38,022 nt of DNA from assembly GCF_002871005.1 (NCBI RefSeq), contig NZ_PHSN01000023.1:1-38022 (forward strand), given 5' to 3'. A model generated the notes under the pieces. It saw nothing but the letters and a program-made list of their open reading frames with translations. It had not been told where the DNA came from and searched no databases. This document shows positions 24,352-33,003 of this stretch, one piece after another (within the stretch, counting starts at the first letter, position 1; each line of letters begins with the position of its first letter). The position numbers and the translations under genes were made by a program. This DNA comes from Acidimangrovimonas sediminis. GTDB lineage: Bacteria > Pseudomonadota > Alphaproteobacteria > Rhodobacterales > Rhodobacteraceae.

Positions 24352-25002
24352 TCAGTCTTTGTCGAGGACCGCGGCGATCGCGTCGGACACCGCGTCGATC
24401 TCGGCCAGGCCGTCGACCACCGAAAGCTGGCCCTTGGCATAGTAGTACCCGACCAGCGGCGAGGTCTTCTTGTAATATTCCATCAGCCGGTTGCGCAGCG
24501 CCTCTTCGGTATCGTCGGGGCGACGGCGCAGGTCGGTCGAGCCACAGGCGTCGCAGACGCCCGCCACCTTGGTCGGCCGCGTCTCGTCATGGTACACCGC
24601 GCCGCAATTGCCGCAGGTGTAGCGCCCGGTCACCCGCCGCGCCAGCGCGGCGTCGTCGACCCGCATCTCGATCACCGCGTCGAGACCGGTTCCCGCCGCC
24701 TCAAGCGCATCGGCAAGCGCGTCGGCCTGCGCCAGCGTCCGCGGGAAGCCGTCGAAGATGAAGCCGTTGCCGGCCGCCGCTTCCAGCTTCTCGGCGATCA
24801 GCCCGATCACGATGTCGTCCGAGACAAGCTCCCCCCGCGCCATCACGTCCTTGACGCGCTGACCCAGTTCCGACCCGCTGGCCATCGCCTCGCGCAGCAT
24901 GTCGCCGGTCGACAGCTGCACCATGCCGCGTTCGTCGACCAGACGCTTCGCCTGGGTGCCCTTGCCGGCACCCGGCGGTCCGAGAAGAATCAGATTGGTC
25001 AT
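24352..25002 (-). CDS. adk: Adenylate kinase with zinc-type LID domain
   Basis: Catalyses ATP + AMP = 2 ADP. The 216-residue enzyme is the long form: P-loop GPPGAGKGT (8-16), AMP-binding [11 protein letters not shown] and [16 protein letters not shown], and a LID domain with four cysteines C130, C133, C150 and C153 (CGNC...CDAC) able to bind zinc. The reading frame overlaps the secY stop by 4 bases (ATGA), so its translation is coupled to secY. It ends 284 bases before rpsM. The placement after secY is standard. Confidence 0.97.
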   Translation of the reverse strand: MTNLILLGPPGAGKGTQAKRLVDERGMVQLSTGDMLREAMASGSELGQRVKDVMARGELVSDDIVIGLIAEKLEAAAGNGFIFDGFPRTLAQADALADALEAAGTGLDAVIEMRVDDAALARRVTGRYTCGNCGAVYHDETRPTKVAGVCDACGSTDLRRRPDDTEEALRNRLMEYYKKTSPLVGYYYAKGQLSVVDGLAEIDAVSDAIAAVLDKD

Positions 25003-26366
25003 CGACGGGCCGGTGCCTTGCGCTTGTTCGCCGAGCCGCGCTTCTTGCCGCGCAGCTGCGATTTTTCCAGGAGCCCCTCGTACTGGTGCGCCAGCAGGTG
25101 CGACTGGATCTGGCTGACCGTGTCCATCGAGACCGACACGACGATCAGCACCGAGGTGCCGCCGAAGTAGAACGGAATCGAAAGCTCGGTCCGCAGGATC
25201 TCGGGCAGAAGGCAGACGAAGGCGAGATAGGCCGAACCGAGGACGAGCACGCGGTTCACCACGTATTCAAGGTATTCCTCTGTCTTGCGGCCGGGGCGGA
25301 TGCCGGGAACGAAGCCGTTCTGGCTCTTCAGGTTGTCGGCCACGTCATCCACCTTGAAGGCGACGTTGTGGGTGTAGAAATACGTGAAGAACACGATCAT
25401 CGCGGTGAAGAACGCAAGGTAGAGCGGCTGACCCGGCCCGAAGTAGGCCAGCAGCGTCGACATGATCGGGCCGCTCTGGCTTCCCGAGAAGGTCGAGATC
25501 GTGGTCGGCAGCAGCAGGAGCGACGAGGCGAAGATCGCCGGGATAACGCCGGCGGGGTTCACCTTCACCGGCAGGTGCGACGAACCGCCATCGTAGATCT
25601 TCATGCCCACCTGGCGCCGCGGGTACTGGATATGGATCTTGCGCAGCGCGCGTTCCATGAACACCACGAAGGCGATCGTCACGACGACCATCACCAGCAC
25701 ACCGATAATCACGGCGGGCGAGATCACGCCCTCGCGGCCCTGGCTGAAGAACTGTGCCAGCGCGGCCGGGATGTTGGCGATGATGCCCACGAAGATGATC
25801 AGCGAGATGCCGTTGCCGATGCCGCGCGCGGTGATCTGCTCACCCAGCCACATCAGGAACATGGTGCCGCCGACCAGCGTGATCACCACGGAAATCTGGA
25901 AGAAATAGCCCGGGTTGTGCGCCAGATGGCCCAGCTCGAGGCTTTTCGCGATGCCCCAGGCCTGGAAGGTCGCCAGCGCCACCGTGCCGTAGCGGGTGTA
26001 CTGGTTGATCTTCTTCTGGCCCTGCTGCCCCTCTTTCTTGAGGTTGGTCCAGGCCGGAACCATGGTGACCAGAAGCTGCACGATGATGGATGCGGTGATG
26101 TAGGGCATGATGCCGAGGGCAAACACACCCATCCGCGTCAGCGCGCCCCCGGTGAACATCCCCAGGATGCCGCCGATGCCGGTGCTCGCCTTCTCCATGA
26201 AGTCCCGCAGGGCGGCGCCGTCGATGCCCGGCACCGGAATATAGGTGCCCAGCCGGAAGATGATCAGCAGCCCGATCGTGAAGAAGATGCGTTGGCGAAG
26301 GTCAGTGGCCTTGCCGATGGCGCCCCAGCTGAGGTTCGCCGCCATTTGCTCTGCAGCAGATGCCAT
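24999..26366 (-). CDS. secY: Protein translocase subunit SecY
   Basis: Channel-forming subunit of the SecYEG translocon, which moves proteins across or into the inner membrane. The 455-residue protein has about ten membrane segments. Conserved parts include [16 protein letters not shown] near the start, the [29 protein letters not shown] plug/TM2 region, [14 protein letters not shown], and the cytosolic loops that contact SecA and the ribosome ([19 protein letters not shown] and [15 protein letters not shown]). ATG 26366 gives the start [16 protein letters not shown] seen in relatives, with AAAGAGA upstream. It lies 102 bases after rplO and overlaps adk. Confidence 0.97.
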   Translation of the reverse strand: MASAAEQMAANLSWGAIGKATDLRQRIFFTIGLLIIFRLGTYIPVPGIDGAALRDFMEKASTGIGGILGMFTGGALTRMGVFALGIMPYITASIIVQLLVTMVPAWTNLKKEGQQGQKKINQYTRYGTVALATFQAWGIAKSLELGHLAHNPGYFFQISVVITLVGGTMFLMWLGEQITARGIGNGISLIIFVGIIANIPAALAQFFSQGREGVISPAVIIGVLVMVVVTIAFVVFMERALRKIHIQYPRRQVGMKIYDGGSSHLPVKVNPAGVIPAIFASSLLLLPTTISTFSGSQSGPIMSTLLAYFGPGQPLYLAFFTAMIVFFTYFYTHNVAFKVDDVADNLKSQNGFVPGIRPGRKTEEYLEYVVNRVLVLGSAYLAFVCLLPEILRTELSIPFYFGGTSVLIVVSVSMDTVSQIQSHLLAHQYEGLLEKSQLRGKKRGSANKRKAPARR

Positions 26367-26468
26367 GCACGGTCTCTTTCATGGGTGCGCCGCCAGCCCG
26401 GGTTTCCGGTCGGCGGCGCAGGAAATCCTGAGGGTGATGTAAGCGGGATCGCGCCCGCTCACAACCTC

Positions 26469-26954
26469 TTATTCAGCCGAAGCCTCAGTCGGCGCCGCGG
26501 CCGGAAGGGTCACCTTGCCCCCGGCCTTCTCGATGGCCTCGATCGCCGACTTCGACGCGCCCGAGACCGTGATGTCGACCTTAGCGGTGATTTCGCCCTT
26601 CGCCAGCACGCGGATGCCGTCAAGTTTGCGCGAGGTCAGGCCGGCGGCCACGATCGCGTCCTCGGTGATCGGCTCGGCGGTGCTGAGCTTGCCGGCGTCG
26701 ATGAACTTCTGGATCAGGCCCAGGTTCACAACGGCGTAGTTCTTGCGGAACGGCTTGGTGAAGCCGCGCTTCGGCAGCCGGCGGTAGATCGGCATCTGGC
26801 CGCCCTCGTAGCCGTTGATGGCCACGCCCGAGCGCGATTTCTGACCCTTGATACCGCGGCCGGCGGTCTTGCCCTTGCCCGAGCCCGGGCCGCGCGCCAC
26901 GCGCTTCTTGCGGGTCGCCGCGCCGTCGTTGTCGCGAAGTTCGTGAAGTTTCAT
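26469..26954 (-). CDS. rplO: 50S ribosomal protein L15
   Basis: L15 is a 50S assembly protein with an extended N-terminal arm. From ATG 26954 the 161-residue protein starts [12 protein letters not shown], has the basic Gly-rich arm [25 protein letters not shown] and [18 protein letters not shown], and ends in a globular domain with [18 protein letters not shown] and an Ala-rich tail. AAGGAGAA is upstream; the longer frame from 27077 lacks support. Normally it follows rpmD directly. Here a marC-family gene stands between, and a good promoter candidate precedes rplO. Confidence 0.97.
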   Translation of the reverse strand: MKLHELRDNDGAATRKKRVARGPGSGKGKTAGRGIKGQKSRSGVAINGYEGGQMPIYRRLPKRGFTKPFRKNYAVVNLGLIQKFIDAGKLSTAEPITEDAIVAAGLTSRKLDGIRVLAKGEITAKVDITVSGASKSAIEAIEKAGGKVTLPAAAPTEASAE

Positions 26955-27048
26955 GTCGCTTCTCCTTGCCGGATGCGGCCCCAGCGACGGGAGCGGCCGA
27001 CCACGGCTTGCGTTGGTTTCGAGTCGGCACCTTGGCGCCGATCGGGGG

Positions 27049-27077
27049 CGTATAGACGCAGTGCCCGCGGAACGCAA
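27049..27077 (-). promoter_or_regulatory. Candidate rplO-secY-adk promoter
   Basis: On the minus strand TTGCGT (27077-27072) and TATACG (27054-27049) are 17 bases apart, in the marC-rplO gap. It would restart transcription of rplO-secY-adk after the break caused by the inserted gene and the terminator behind rpmD. Confidence 0.45.
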
Positions 27078-27102
27078 GGATTACCGGTGCGACCTGACGC
27101 GA

Positions 27103-27750
27103 TCAGGGCGCCCCGGGCCCAAGCGCGAGCAGCCCGAGCGTGTCGAGCCCGCTAAGCACCGAATCGACCGCCACCGTCGCTAGGACGATCCCCATCACCC
27201 GGCTGACGACGCTGGCGCCGGTGTTGCCGATCACCCGCTTCAGCGGCCGCGCCGCCAGCAGAATCGCCAGCGTCACCGCCAGAACCGCCAGCAGAAGCCC
27301 CGCCGTGACCGCCTGATCGGCGATCGTGTTGCGGTGATTGTCGGTCAGGATCACCACCGCCAGCATCGCGCCGGGTGAGGCGATCGACGGCATCGCCAGC
27401 GGAAAGACGGCCCCCGAGAGATGATCGCGCTCGGCCTCGGTGATCTCGCGCGAGGGCTTGGCGTCGCCGAAGATCATCGACAGCGCGAAGAGAAAGAGGA
27501 TCATCCCGCCCGCGATCTGGAACGACCCGAGGCGAAGACCCACCGCCTCGAGGAACAGCTGCCCGCCGACCAGGAAGAGGAAGAGCACGATTGCCGCGAC
27601 CAGCACGGCCCGCAGCGCCAGCCGCCAATGCAGAGCCTCGGGCACGTGACGCGCGGCGAAGTAGAACACCGGCAGGGTGCCGATCGGGTCGATCACGACG
27701 AGAAGCGTGATGAACTCACGCGCAAGGGTGGACAGGTCGAGCTGGGTCAA
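27103..27750 (-). CDS. MarC-family integral membrane protein
   Basis: Six-helix inner-membrane protein of the MarC (UPF0056) family, whose function is unknown despite the historic link to antibiotic resistance. The conserved core is present: REFITLLVVIDPIGTLPVFYFAA at the start, AGGMILFLFALSMIFG, the FPLAMPSIASPGAMLAVVIL motif in the middle and RVMGIVLATVAVDSVLSGL at the end. The start is uncertain: TTG 27750 gives 215 residues beginning just before DLSTLAREF, which fits the family. ATG 27903 would run through a palindrome and GTG 27837 adds an unrelated leader. No clear ribosome site is visible. It lies between rpmD and rplO on the same strand as the ribosomal genes. Confidence 0.85.
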   Translation of the reverse strand: MTQLDLSTLAREFITLLVVIDPIGTLPVFYFAARHVPEALHWRLALRAVLVAAIVLFLFLVGGQLFLEAVGLRLGSFQIAGGMILFLFALSMIFGDAKPSREITEAERDHLSGAVFPLAMPSIASPGAMLAVVILTDNHRNTIADQAVTAGLLLAVLAVTLAILLAARPLKRVIGNTGASVVSRVMGIVLATVAVDSVLSGLDTLGLLALGPGAP

Positions 27751-27786
27751 CGGGTGGGTCCGGGTCTGGGCTGCGGTCGGACCCCG

Positions 27787-27814
27787 AAGATACCCGATGC
27801 GCCCCCGGACGAAA
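27787..27814 (-). promoter_or_regulatory. Weak candidate promoter of the marC-family gene
   Basis: On the minus strand TTTCGT (27814-27809) and TATCTT (27792-27787) are 16 bases apart. The leader to TTG 27750 would be about 30 bases, which fits that start codon. Confidence 0.25.
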
Positions 27815-27848
27815 CCCCCTGCCCCGCCAAGAGGCACCGCGGATGTGG

Positions 27849-27875
27849 AAACGCCCCGGCCTTTCGACCGGGGCG
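27849..27875 (-). terminator. Terminator after rpmD
   Basis: CGCCCCGG (27852-27859) pairs with CCGGGGCG (27868-27875) around an 8-base loop, followed on the minus strand by TTT (27851-27849). Together with the palindromes at 27878-27923 it should end the rpmC-rpmD transcript before the marC-family gene. Confidence 0.6.
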
Positions 27876-27877
27876 CC

Positions 27878-27923
27878 CAAAACTCTTGCGAAGAGTTTTG
27901 CAAATTCCTTCAGAAGGAATTTG
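27878..27923. repeat. Two back-to-back 23-base AT-rich palindromes
   Basis: Unit 1 (27878-27900) is CAAAACTCTT-GCG-AAGAGTTTTG. Unit 2 (27901-27923) is CAAATTCCTT-CAG-AAGGAATTTG. Each has a perfect 10-base stem and 3-base loop, and they abut with no spacer. Both begin CAAA and end TTTG. They are far richer in A/T than the surrounding GC-rich DNA and lie 9 bases past the rpmD stop. They would form hairpins on either strand with terminal T-rich arms. Confidence 0.85.
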
Positions 27924-27932
27924 CTCCCCTCC

Positions 27933-28118
27933 TCAGCCGCGCTCTTCGATGATCTCGACGAGGTGCGGGATCTTCGCGACCATGCCGCGCACCGCCGGGG
28001 TGTCTTCCAGCTCGCGGGTACGGTGCATCTTGTTCAGACCCAGGCCCTTCAGCGTCTCGCGCTGGATGGCGGGGCGGCGGATGGGCGAACCCACCTGCTT
28101 GACGACGATCGTTGCCAT
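27933..28118 (-). CDS. rpmD: 50S ribosomal protein L30
   Basis: Small 50S protein of 61 residues, normal for the bacterial family. It starts [23 protein letters not shown] and continues [24 protein letters not shown], the standard L30 signature, ending in [13 protein letters not shown]. It lies 12 bases after rpsE. In this window it is the last gene of its transcription unit, because a terminator, twin palindromes and a marC-family gene follow instead of rplO. Confidence 0.97.
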   Translation of the reverse strand: MATIVVKQVGSPIRRPAIQRETLKGLGLNKMHRTRELEDTPAVRGMVAKIPHLVEIIEERG

Positions 28119-28130
28119 TCTCCGCTCTCC

Positions 28131-28709
28131 TTACGCGTCTGCCGTTTCGGCCTCGGCCGAAGCTTCGACGGGAGCTTCATCCTTTTTGAGGATGTCGCCG
28201 ACCTTCTTGCCGCGACGCTGGGCGACCATGCGGGGCGAGGCCTCCTTGGTCAGGCCGTCGATCGTGGCACGGATCATGTTGTAGGGGTTCTGCGAGCCGA
28301 GCGATTTCGCCACGACGTCCTGCAGGCCCAGCATCTCGAACACGGCGCGCATCGGACCACCGGCGATGATCCCGGTACCGGGAACGGCCGTCCGCATCAC
28401 GACGCGGCCAGCCCCATGGCGGCCCTCGATGTCGTGGTGCAGGGTGCGGCCTTCGCGCAGCGGCACGCGGATCATCGAGCGTTTTGCCTGCTCGGTCGCC
28501 TTGCGGATCGCTTCCGGCACTTCCTTGGCCTTGCCCTTGCCAAAGCCGACGCGGCCGCGCTGGTCACCGACCACCACGAGCGCCGCGAAGCCGAAGCGCT
28601 TACCGCCCTTCACGGTCTTCGAAACACGGTTGATCGCAACCAGACGATCGGCGAATTCCGGGGTTTCGTCGCGGTCGCGGCGGTCCCGGCGGTTGTCACG
28701 TTCTGCCAT
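28131..28709 (-). CDS. rpsE: 30S ribosomal protein S5
   Basis: S5 helps form the mRNA entry site and affects decoding accuracy. From ATG 28709 (AAGGGAT upstream) the 192-residue protein has an unusually Arg/Asp-rich N-terminus ([17 protein letters not shown]). The double-stranded-RNA-binding-like domain follows ([45 protein letters not shown]), then the C-terminal domain with [37 protein letters not shown] and an acidic Ala-rich tail. A 115-base gap with two hairpins separates it from rplR, longer than the other gaps in this unit. Confidence 0.97.
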   Translation of the reverse strand: MAERDNRRDRRDRDETPEFADRLVAINRVSKTVKGGKRFGFAALVVVGDQRGRVGFGKGKAKEVPEAIRKATEQAKRSMIRVPLREGRTLHHDIEGRHGAGRVVMRTAVPGTGIIAGGPMRAVFEMLGLQDVVAKSLGSQNPYNMIRATIDGLTKEASPRMVAQRRGKKVGDILKKDEAPVEASAEAETADA

Positions 28710-28764
28710 GCGGCATCCCTTCAATGGTGGCGCGGTGCGCCTTTCCTAGTCCAATCCAGGTGAG

Positions 28765-28816
28765 GCGCCCGGCACGGGCGCACTCCCGGATCATCGGGAG
28801 GGCGCGGACGCCCTCC
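28765..28816 (-). promoter_or_regulatory. Two hairpins in the rplR-rpsE gap
   Basis: GCGCCC (28765-28770) pairs with GGGCGC (28776-28781), and GGAGGGCG (28797-28804) pairs with CGCCCTCC (28809-28816) around a 4-base loop. There is no T run. Inside an otherwise compact operon this structured gap may be an RNA processing, attenuation or stability site. The role is not known. Confidence 0.45.
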
Positions 28817-28824
28817 ACCAAAGC

Positions 28825-29184
28825 TCAGAACTTGAGGCCACCCTCACGGGCGGCGTCGGCCAGAGCCTTCACCTTGCCGTGGAACAGGAAGCCGCCACGG
28901 TCGAAGTAGCACTCTTCCACACCGGCTTTCTTGGCCCGCTCGGCAATCGCCTGACCGACCTTGGTCGCCGCTTCCACGTTGTTCTTGCCGACCACGCCGA
29001 GATCCTTCTCGAGCGTCGAGGCAGCGGCCAGCGTGCGGCCGTTGACGTCGTCGATCAGCTGGACGCTGATGTTCTTCGACGAGCGGTGCACCGAAAGGCG
29101 CGCGCGGCCGTTGGCCAGCGCCTTCAGTTTGTTCCGCATGCGCAGACGGCGCTTCTGGAACAGCTGTCGTTTGGTGTTCGCCAT
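28825..29184 (-). CDS. rplR: 50S ribosomal protein L18
   Basis: 5S-rRNA-binding protein of the central protuberance. The 119-residue sequence starts [21 protein letters not shown], followed by [31 protein letters not shown] and the C-terminal [28 protein letters not shown], all standard. ATG 29184 is used; the long open frame beginning at 29535 is in the wrong register for rplF and unsupported. It follows rplF by 11 bases and is followed by a long structured gap before rpsE. Confidence 0.97.
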   Translation of the reverse strand: MANTKRQLFQKRRLRMRNKLKALANGRARLSVHRSSKNISVQLIDDVNGRTLAAASTLEKDLGVVGKNNVEAATKVGQAIAERAKKAGVEECYFDRGGFLFHGKVKALADAAREGGLKF

Positions 29185-29195
29185 GATCGCGTTCC

Positions 29196-29726
29196 TTACC
29201 GTTTGCCTTCCTTGCGGAAGATGTATTCGTCCTTGTACTTGATGCCTTTGCCTTTGTACGGCTCCGGCCCACGCCATTCGCGGATGTTCGCCGCGACCTG
29301 GCCAACAAGCTGCTGGTCGATACCTTCCACAACGATCTCGGTCTGCTTGGGCGTCGTGACGGTGATGCCCTGCGGAACCTCGAAGTTGACCTCGTGCGAG
29401 TAGCCGAGCGACAGCTTCAGGTTCGAGCCCTGAGCCTGCGCACGGTAGCCGACGCCGTTGATCTCGAGCTCTTTCTTGAAGCCCGTGGTGACGCCCTCGA
29501 CCAGGTTGGCGATCATCGAGCGGCTCATGCCCCACTGGGCACGGGCGCGCTTCGACGTGCCGCGCGGGTCGACCTTCACCGAACCTTCGTCGATCGTGAT
29601 GGTCACGTCGTCGGTCGCGGTGAAAGTGCGGGTGCCCTTGGGCCCCTTCACTTCGACGGTCCGGCCGCTGAGGGAGGCAGTCACCCCCTTGGGCAGCTCG
29701 ACCGGTTTCTTGCCAATACGAGACAT
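29196..29726 (-). CDS. rplF: 50S ribosomal protein L6
   Basis: L6 lies near the factor-binding site under the L7/L12 stalk. From ATG 29726 (GGAGG upstream) the 176-residue protein has the canonical [15 protein letters not shown] start, [43 protein letters not shown], and the C-terminal [14 protein letters not shown]-type motif seen here as [17 protein letters not shown]. It sits 10 bases after rpsH and 11 before rplR. The open frame extending to 29873 overlaps rpsH and is not real. Confidence 0.97.
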   Translation of the reverse strand: MSRIGKKPVELPKGVTASLSGRTVEVKGPKGTRTFTATDDVTITIDEGSVKVDPRGTSKRARAQWGMSRSMIANLVEGVTTGFKKELEINGVGYRAQAQGSNLKLSLGYSHEVNFEVPQGITVTTPKQTEIVVEGIDQQLVGQVAANIREWRGPEPYKGKGIKYKDEYIFRKEGKR

Positions 29727-29736
29727 GCGGACCTCC

Positions 29737-30135
29737 TTAGAACACAGTGCAGAGCACTTCGCCGCCGACGTTCGCCGAGCGCGCGTTGGCGTCCGACATA
29801 ACGCCCTTCGGCGTCGAGATGATCGACACGCCCAGACCGTTGCGGACCGCCGGAACCTCTTTGGCGCCGGCATAGACGCGGCGACCGGGCTTCGACACGC
29901 GCTGAAGCTCGCGGATCACCGGGGTGCCCTCGAAATACTTCAGCGAGATGATCAGCTCGCCCTGGCCGTTGGCGGTGTCCGCCTTCTCGTAGCCGCGGAT
30001 GTAGCCTTCGTCCGCCAGCACGTCGAGAACCCAGGCACGCAGCTTCGAGGCCGGGGTCGACACGGTCGACTTGCCACGCAGCTGGGCGTTGCGGATGCGG
30101 GTCAGCATATCGCCGATAGGATCGTTCACAGACAT
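29737..30135 (-). CDS. rpsH: 30S ribosomal protein S8
   Basis: S8 binds the central domain of 16S rRNA and in E. coli is the translational repressor of the spc operon. The 132-residue protein begins [21 protein letters not shown], has [24 protein letters not shown] and the C-terminal [23 protein letters not shown]. The expected family region is intact, so feedback control is possible. The known E. coli target lies at rplE; no matching fold was worked out here. Confidence 0.97.
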   Translation of the reverse strand: MSVNDPIGDMLTRIRNAQLRGKSTVSTPASKLRAWVLDVLADEGYIRGYEKADTANGQGELIISLKYFEGTPVIRELQRVSKPGRRVYAGAKEVPAVRNGLGVSIISTPKGVMSDANARSANVGGEVLCTVF

Positions 30136-30145
30136 TGCGCTCTCC

Positions 30146-30451
30146 TTACCAGCTCGACTTCACCATGCCCGGGATCTGGCCGTACGAGGCCAGGTCACGC
30201 AGCATGATCCGCGAGAGTTTGAGCTTGCGGTAGTACGCATGCGGACGGCCCGTCAGCTGGCAGCGGTTGTGCAGCCGGGTGGGCGACGAGTTGCGGGGCA
30301 GTTCGGCCAGCTTCAGGCGCGCCTTGAAACGCTCTTCCATCGGCAGGTCGGTGTTGGACGCGATGTCCTTCAGGCGTGCGCGGCGGCCAGCGTACTGTTT
30401 GACCAGTTTCTGGCGCTTGAGCTCGCGCTGAACCATGGATTTCTTAGCCAT
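30146..30451 (-). CDS. rpsN: 30S ribosomal protein S14, zinc-free form
   Basis: S14 is a late-assembling 30S head protein. The 101-residue length and the start [24 protein letters not shown] identify the long form lacking zinc cysteines. Only one cysteine remains in the conserved [20 protein letters not shown] segment, where zinc forms have CxxC-x(n)-CxxC. It follows rplE by 18 bases and precedes rpsH by 10, as in the standard spc operon. Confidence 0.97.
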   Translation of the reverse strand: MAKKSMVQRELKRQKLVKQYAGRRARLKDIASNTDLPMEERFKARLKLAELPRNSSPTRLHNRCQLTGRPHAYYRKLKLSRIMLRDLASYGQIPGMVKSSW

Positions 30452-30469
30452 ATCTCTTTTCCTCCCGCG

Positions 30470-31030
30470 TCAGCTGGTGAACGGCATGTTGAAATGCTTC
30501 AACAGCGCCTTCGCTTCCGCGTCGGTCTTCGCGGTGGTGCAGATGATGATGTCCATGCCGAGGATCTCGTCGACCTTGTCGAATTCGATCTCGGGGAACA
30601 CGATGTGCTCTTTCAGGCCCATGGCATAGTTGCCACGGCCGTCGAACGAGGTGCCCTTCACGCCGCGGAAGTCGCGGACGCGCGGCAGGGCGATCGTGAT
30701 CAGACGGTCGAGGAATTCATACATCCGGTCGCCGCGGAGCGTGACCTTGGTGCCGAGCGGCATTTCCTCGCGAACGCGGAAGCCCGCGATCGATTTCTTG
30801 GCCTTGGTCACCACGGCCTTCTGGCCGGCGATCAGCGACAGCTCTTCCTGAGCGCCCTTGACCTTCTTGGTGTCCTTCACGGCTTCGCCGACACCCATGT
30901 TCAGCACGATCTTGTCGAGCTTGGGGATCTGCATCTCGTTCTTGTACGAGAACTCTTCCTTCATCGCCGCGCGGATGGTCTCGCGGTACAGCGCGCGAAG
31001 GCGCGGGGTATAGGTTGCAGCGTCAAGCAT
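30470..31030 (-). CDS. rplE: 50S ribosomal protein L5
   Basis: 5S-rRNA-binding protein that also contacts S13 and P-site tRNA. The 186-residue protein has [62 protein letters not shown] and the C-terminal [24 protein letters not shown] signature. Its ATG overlaps the rplX stop by one base (TGATG), giving coupled translation. Length and order are standard. Confidence 0.97.
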   Translation of the reverse strand: MLDAATYTPRLRALYRETIRAAMKEEFSYKNEMQIPKLDKIVLNMGVGEAVKDTKKVKGAQEELSLIAGQKAVVTKAKKSIAGFRVREEMPLGTKVTLRGDRMYEFLDRLITIALPRVRDFRGVKGTSFDGRGNYAMGLKEHIVFPEIEFDKVDEILGMDIIICTTAKTDAEAKALLKHFNMPFTS

Positions 31031-31335
31031 CAGATCGCCTCCCCGGTGGTCTTGGCGTAGCGCACCTTCTTGTCGTCTTCCATGCGGAAGCCGACACGGG
31101 TGGCCTTGCCGTTTGCGTCGAGCAGCGCCAGGTTCGACAGGTCGATCGGCATCGCCTTCGGCACGCGACCGCCCTGGGCGTTCTGGCTCTGGCGGGTGTG
31201 GCGGATCGCCATGTTCACGCCTTCGACGACAGCCTTGTTCTCCTTCGGCAGGACCGAGGTGATCTCGCCCTGCTTGCCCTTGTCCTTGCCGGCAAGGACG
31301 ACGACCTTGTCGCCTTTCTTCAGCTTAGCAGCCAT
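31030..31335 (-). CDS. rplX: 50S ribosomal protein L24
   Basis: L24 starts 50S assembly. The 101-residue protein has the KOW motif [19 protein letters not shown] at the N-terminus and [31 protein letters not shown] in the centre. Two starts are possible: ATG 31335 and GTG 31338. The ATG is preferred because it overlaps the rplN stop as TGATG, GGAGGT lies 8 bases upstream, and relatives begin MAAKL. Its stop overlaps the rplE start by one base. Confidence 0.96.
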   Translation of the reverse strand: MAAKLKKGDKVVVLAGKDKGKQGEITSVLPKENKAVVEGVNMAIRHTRQSQNAQGGRVPKAMPIDLSNLALLDANGKATRVGFRMEDDKKVRYAKTTGEAI

Positions 31336-31703
31336 CACAGAACCTCCGGCGCCAGCGAGATGATCTTCATGAAGTTCTTGGCGCGCAGTTCGCGCACGAC
31401 CGGCCCGAAGATACGGGTGCCGACCGGTTCGCCCTGGTTGTTCAGGATGACGGCGGCGTTGCGGTCGAAGCGGATGGCGGTGCCGTCTTCACGGCGAACT
31501 TCCTTGGCGGTGCGCACGACGACGGCCTTGCGGACGTCGCCCTTCTTCACGCGACCGCGCGGAATGGCTTCCTTGACCGACACCACGATGATGTCGCCCA
31601 CGGATGCGTAACGGCGGTGCGAGCCACCGAGGACCTTGATGCACTGCACCCGGCGAGCGCCGGAGTTGTCAGCGACATCCAGATTGGTCTGCATCTGGAT
31701 CAT
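31335..31703 (-). CDS. rplN: 50S ribosomal protein L14
   Basis: L14 is an intersubunit-bridge protein and the binding site of the RsfS silencing factor. The 122-residue protein begins [27 protein letters not shown], includes [59 protein letters not shown], and ends [12 protein letters not shown], a full match to the family. A 77-base gap separates it from rpsQ, while rplX overlaps its end. Confidence 0.98.
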   Translation of the reverse strand: MIQMQTNLDVADNSGARRVQCIKVLGGSHRRYASVGDIIVVSVKEAIPRGRVKKGDVRKAVVVRTAKEVRREDGTAIRFDRNAAVILNNQGEPVGTRIFGPVVRELRAKNFMKIISLAPEVL

Positions 31704-31780
31704 TTGGTTTCTCCCGACCTTTGGGTCCCGCGATCAGCCGGGGCCCCAGGGTTTCGATTAAGTCTGTCTGTCTCAGGCGA

Positions 31781-32020
31781 TCAGGCCGAGGCCTCGGTCA
31801 CCACGCGCCAGCGCTTGGTCTTCGAGACGGGCGCACATTCCTCGATGCGGACGATGTCGCCGGTCTTGAACTGGTTCTCCGCGTCATGGGCGCGGTATTT
31901 CTTCGATTTCCGGATCGTCTTCTTCAGAACCGGGTGCGTAAAGCGGCGCTCGACCGAGACGGTGATCGTCTGGTCGTTCTTGTCCGAGGTCACGGTGCCT
32001 TGCAGGATGCGTTTGGGCAT
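31781..32020 (-). CDS. rpsQ: 30S ribosomal protein S17
   Basis: Primary 16S rRNA-binding protein with an OB fold. The 79-residue sequence [45 protein letters not shown] and [21 protein letters not shown] is the complete family pattern. It is 12 bases after rpmC and 77 bases before rplN. Nothing unusual. Confidence 0.97.
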   Translation of the reverse strand: MPKRILQGTVTSDKNDQTITVSVERRFTHPVLKKTIRKSKKYRAHDAENQFKTGDIVRIEECAPVSKTKRWRVVTEASA

Positions 32021-32032
32021 GGTCAGCGCTCC

Positions 32033-32236
32033 TTATTTCGCCGCCGCTTCAGCGGCTTTTTGGTTGAGCACGGTCATGACGCGCGCCACGTCGCGGCGCA
32101 CGACCCGCATCCGGGCAGTGTTCTCAAGCTGGCCGGTGGCCTGCTGGAAGCGCAGGTTGAAGGCCTCTTTCTTCAGAGCGGTCAGCTGGTCGCGCAGCTG
32201 GTCCGGCGTCTTGTTCGCCAGTTCCTGGGCGTTCAT
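32033..32236 (-). CDS. rpmC: 50S ribosomal protein L29
   Basis: Two-helix protein at the peptide exit, part of the docking site for trigger factor and SRP. From ATG 32236 it has 67 residues: [51 protein letters not shown], then an Ala-rich tail. AAGGAAAA lies upstream. The longer open frame from 32479 is in intergenic DNA. In most bacteria rpmC follows rplP by a few bases; here 767 bases and an opposite-strand gene lie between, so it begins a new unit. Confidence 0.96.
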   Translation of the reverse strand: MNAQELANKTPDQLRDQLTALKKEAFNLRFQQATGQLENTARMRVVRRDVARVMTVLNQKAAEAAAK

Positions 32237-32317
32237 CGCCAATTTTCCTTTTTCAACGTCACCAGAGGGCCCCTTGAGGGTGACCCCGATTCTGGTGGAG
32301 GTCTTGCAGAAGCCGCT

Positions 32318-32346
32318 CCAATAGAAGTGTTTGGACGCTCTGGCAA
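32318..32346 (-). promoter_or_regulatory. Candidate rpmC-operon promoter
   Basis: On the minus strand TTGCCA (32346-32341) and TATTGG (32323-32318) are 17 bases apart, about 75-80 bases ahead of the rpmC start. A 6-base stem, GTCACC (32260-32265) with GGTGAC (32278-32283), lies in the resulting leader. A new promoter is needed here because a terminator follows rplP. Confidence 0.4.
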
Positions 32347-32512
32347 CCCCGTATCCCCACAATCCCCCTTTTTTCCTTGATCCCGCAGGGTTTCGGGAGG
32401 CGTCCGACGACGGTCTGCGGCGATCAACAGGATCTGTGCGCGAATTGTGACTGGTTCCCGGTGTGGAACCTGACAACAAAGGTAGGGTATATTGACACCA
32501 AGGGAGACGACG

Positions 32513-32896
32513 ATGTCGAAACTGGATACCTGGCGACCGCAGATGCTGTCCGTCCTGCGGATCATGACCGCGCTACTGTTCCTCGAGCACGGGATGATGA
32601 AGATCCTGCACTTCCCCGCGCCGATGATGCCGCATCTGCCGCCGCTTCTGGTCGCCGCCGGCTGGATCGAGATCGTGGGCGGCATCCTGCTGCTGCTCGG
32701 CCTCTTCACCCGGATCACGGCATTCATCTGCTCGGGCGAGATGGCGATCGCCTATTTCTCGTTCCATATGGCCAAGAGCTTCTGGCCGGGGCTGAATGGT
32801 GGCGGCGAGGCGATCCTCTACTGCTTCATCTTCCTCTACTTCGTCTTCGCAGGCGCCGGTGCCTGGAGCCTCGACGCCAGGATGAAGCGGGCCTGA
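32513..32896 (+). CDS. DoxX-family membrane protein, antisense within the ribosomal cluster
   Basis: A 127-residue, four-helix inner-membrane protein of the DoxX family. Seen are [21 protein letters not shown] (family LR-x2-G-x-x-F-x2-HG-type helix 1), [22 protein letters not shown], and a final helix [21 protein letters not shown]. Family members have been linked to thiol/redox membrane complexes and quinone reduction in other bacteria, but the role here is unknown. ATG 32513 follows AAGGGAGA at 6 bases; a TATATT at 32488-32493 may be its -10 box. It is the only plus-strand gene among the minus-strand ribosomal genes and ends at a bidirectional terminator. Confidence 0.85.
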   Translation: MSKLDTWRPQMLSVLRIMTALLFLEHGMMKILHFPAPMMPHLPPLLVAAGWIEIVGGILLLLGLFTRITAFICSGEMAIAYFSFHMAKSFWPGLNGGGEAILYCFIFLYFVFAGAGAWSLDARMKRA

Positions 32897-32949
32897 GCTG
32901 CCCCGGGCGAGGGGCGCGCCCCCCTCCCCTGCCGCGTCGCGGCAAACGA

Positions 32950-32979
32950 AAACCCCCGCCGGGCGACCAGCGGGGGTTT
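32950..32979. terminator. Bidirectional terminator between doxX-family gene and rplP
   Basis: AAACCCCCGC (32950-32959) pairs perfectly with GCGGGGGTTT (32970-32979) around a 10-base loop, giving T runs at the 3' side on both strands (TTT on plus, TTTTCG on minus). It lies between two convergent stops (32896 and 33004), so it should end both the doxX-family transcript and the rpsJ-rplP transcript. Confidence 0.82.
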
Positions 32980-33003
32980 CCAATTTCGGACAGAAGACCG
33001 GGA

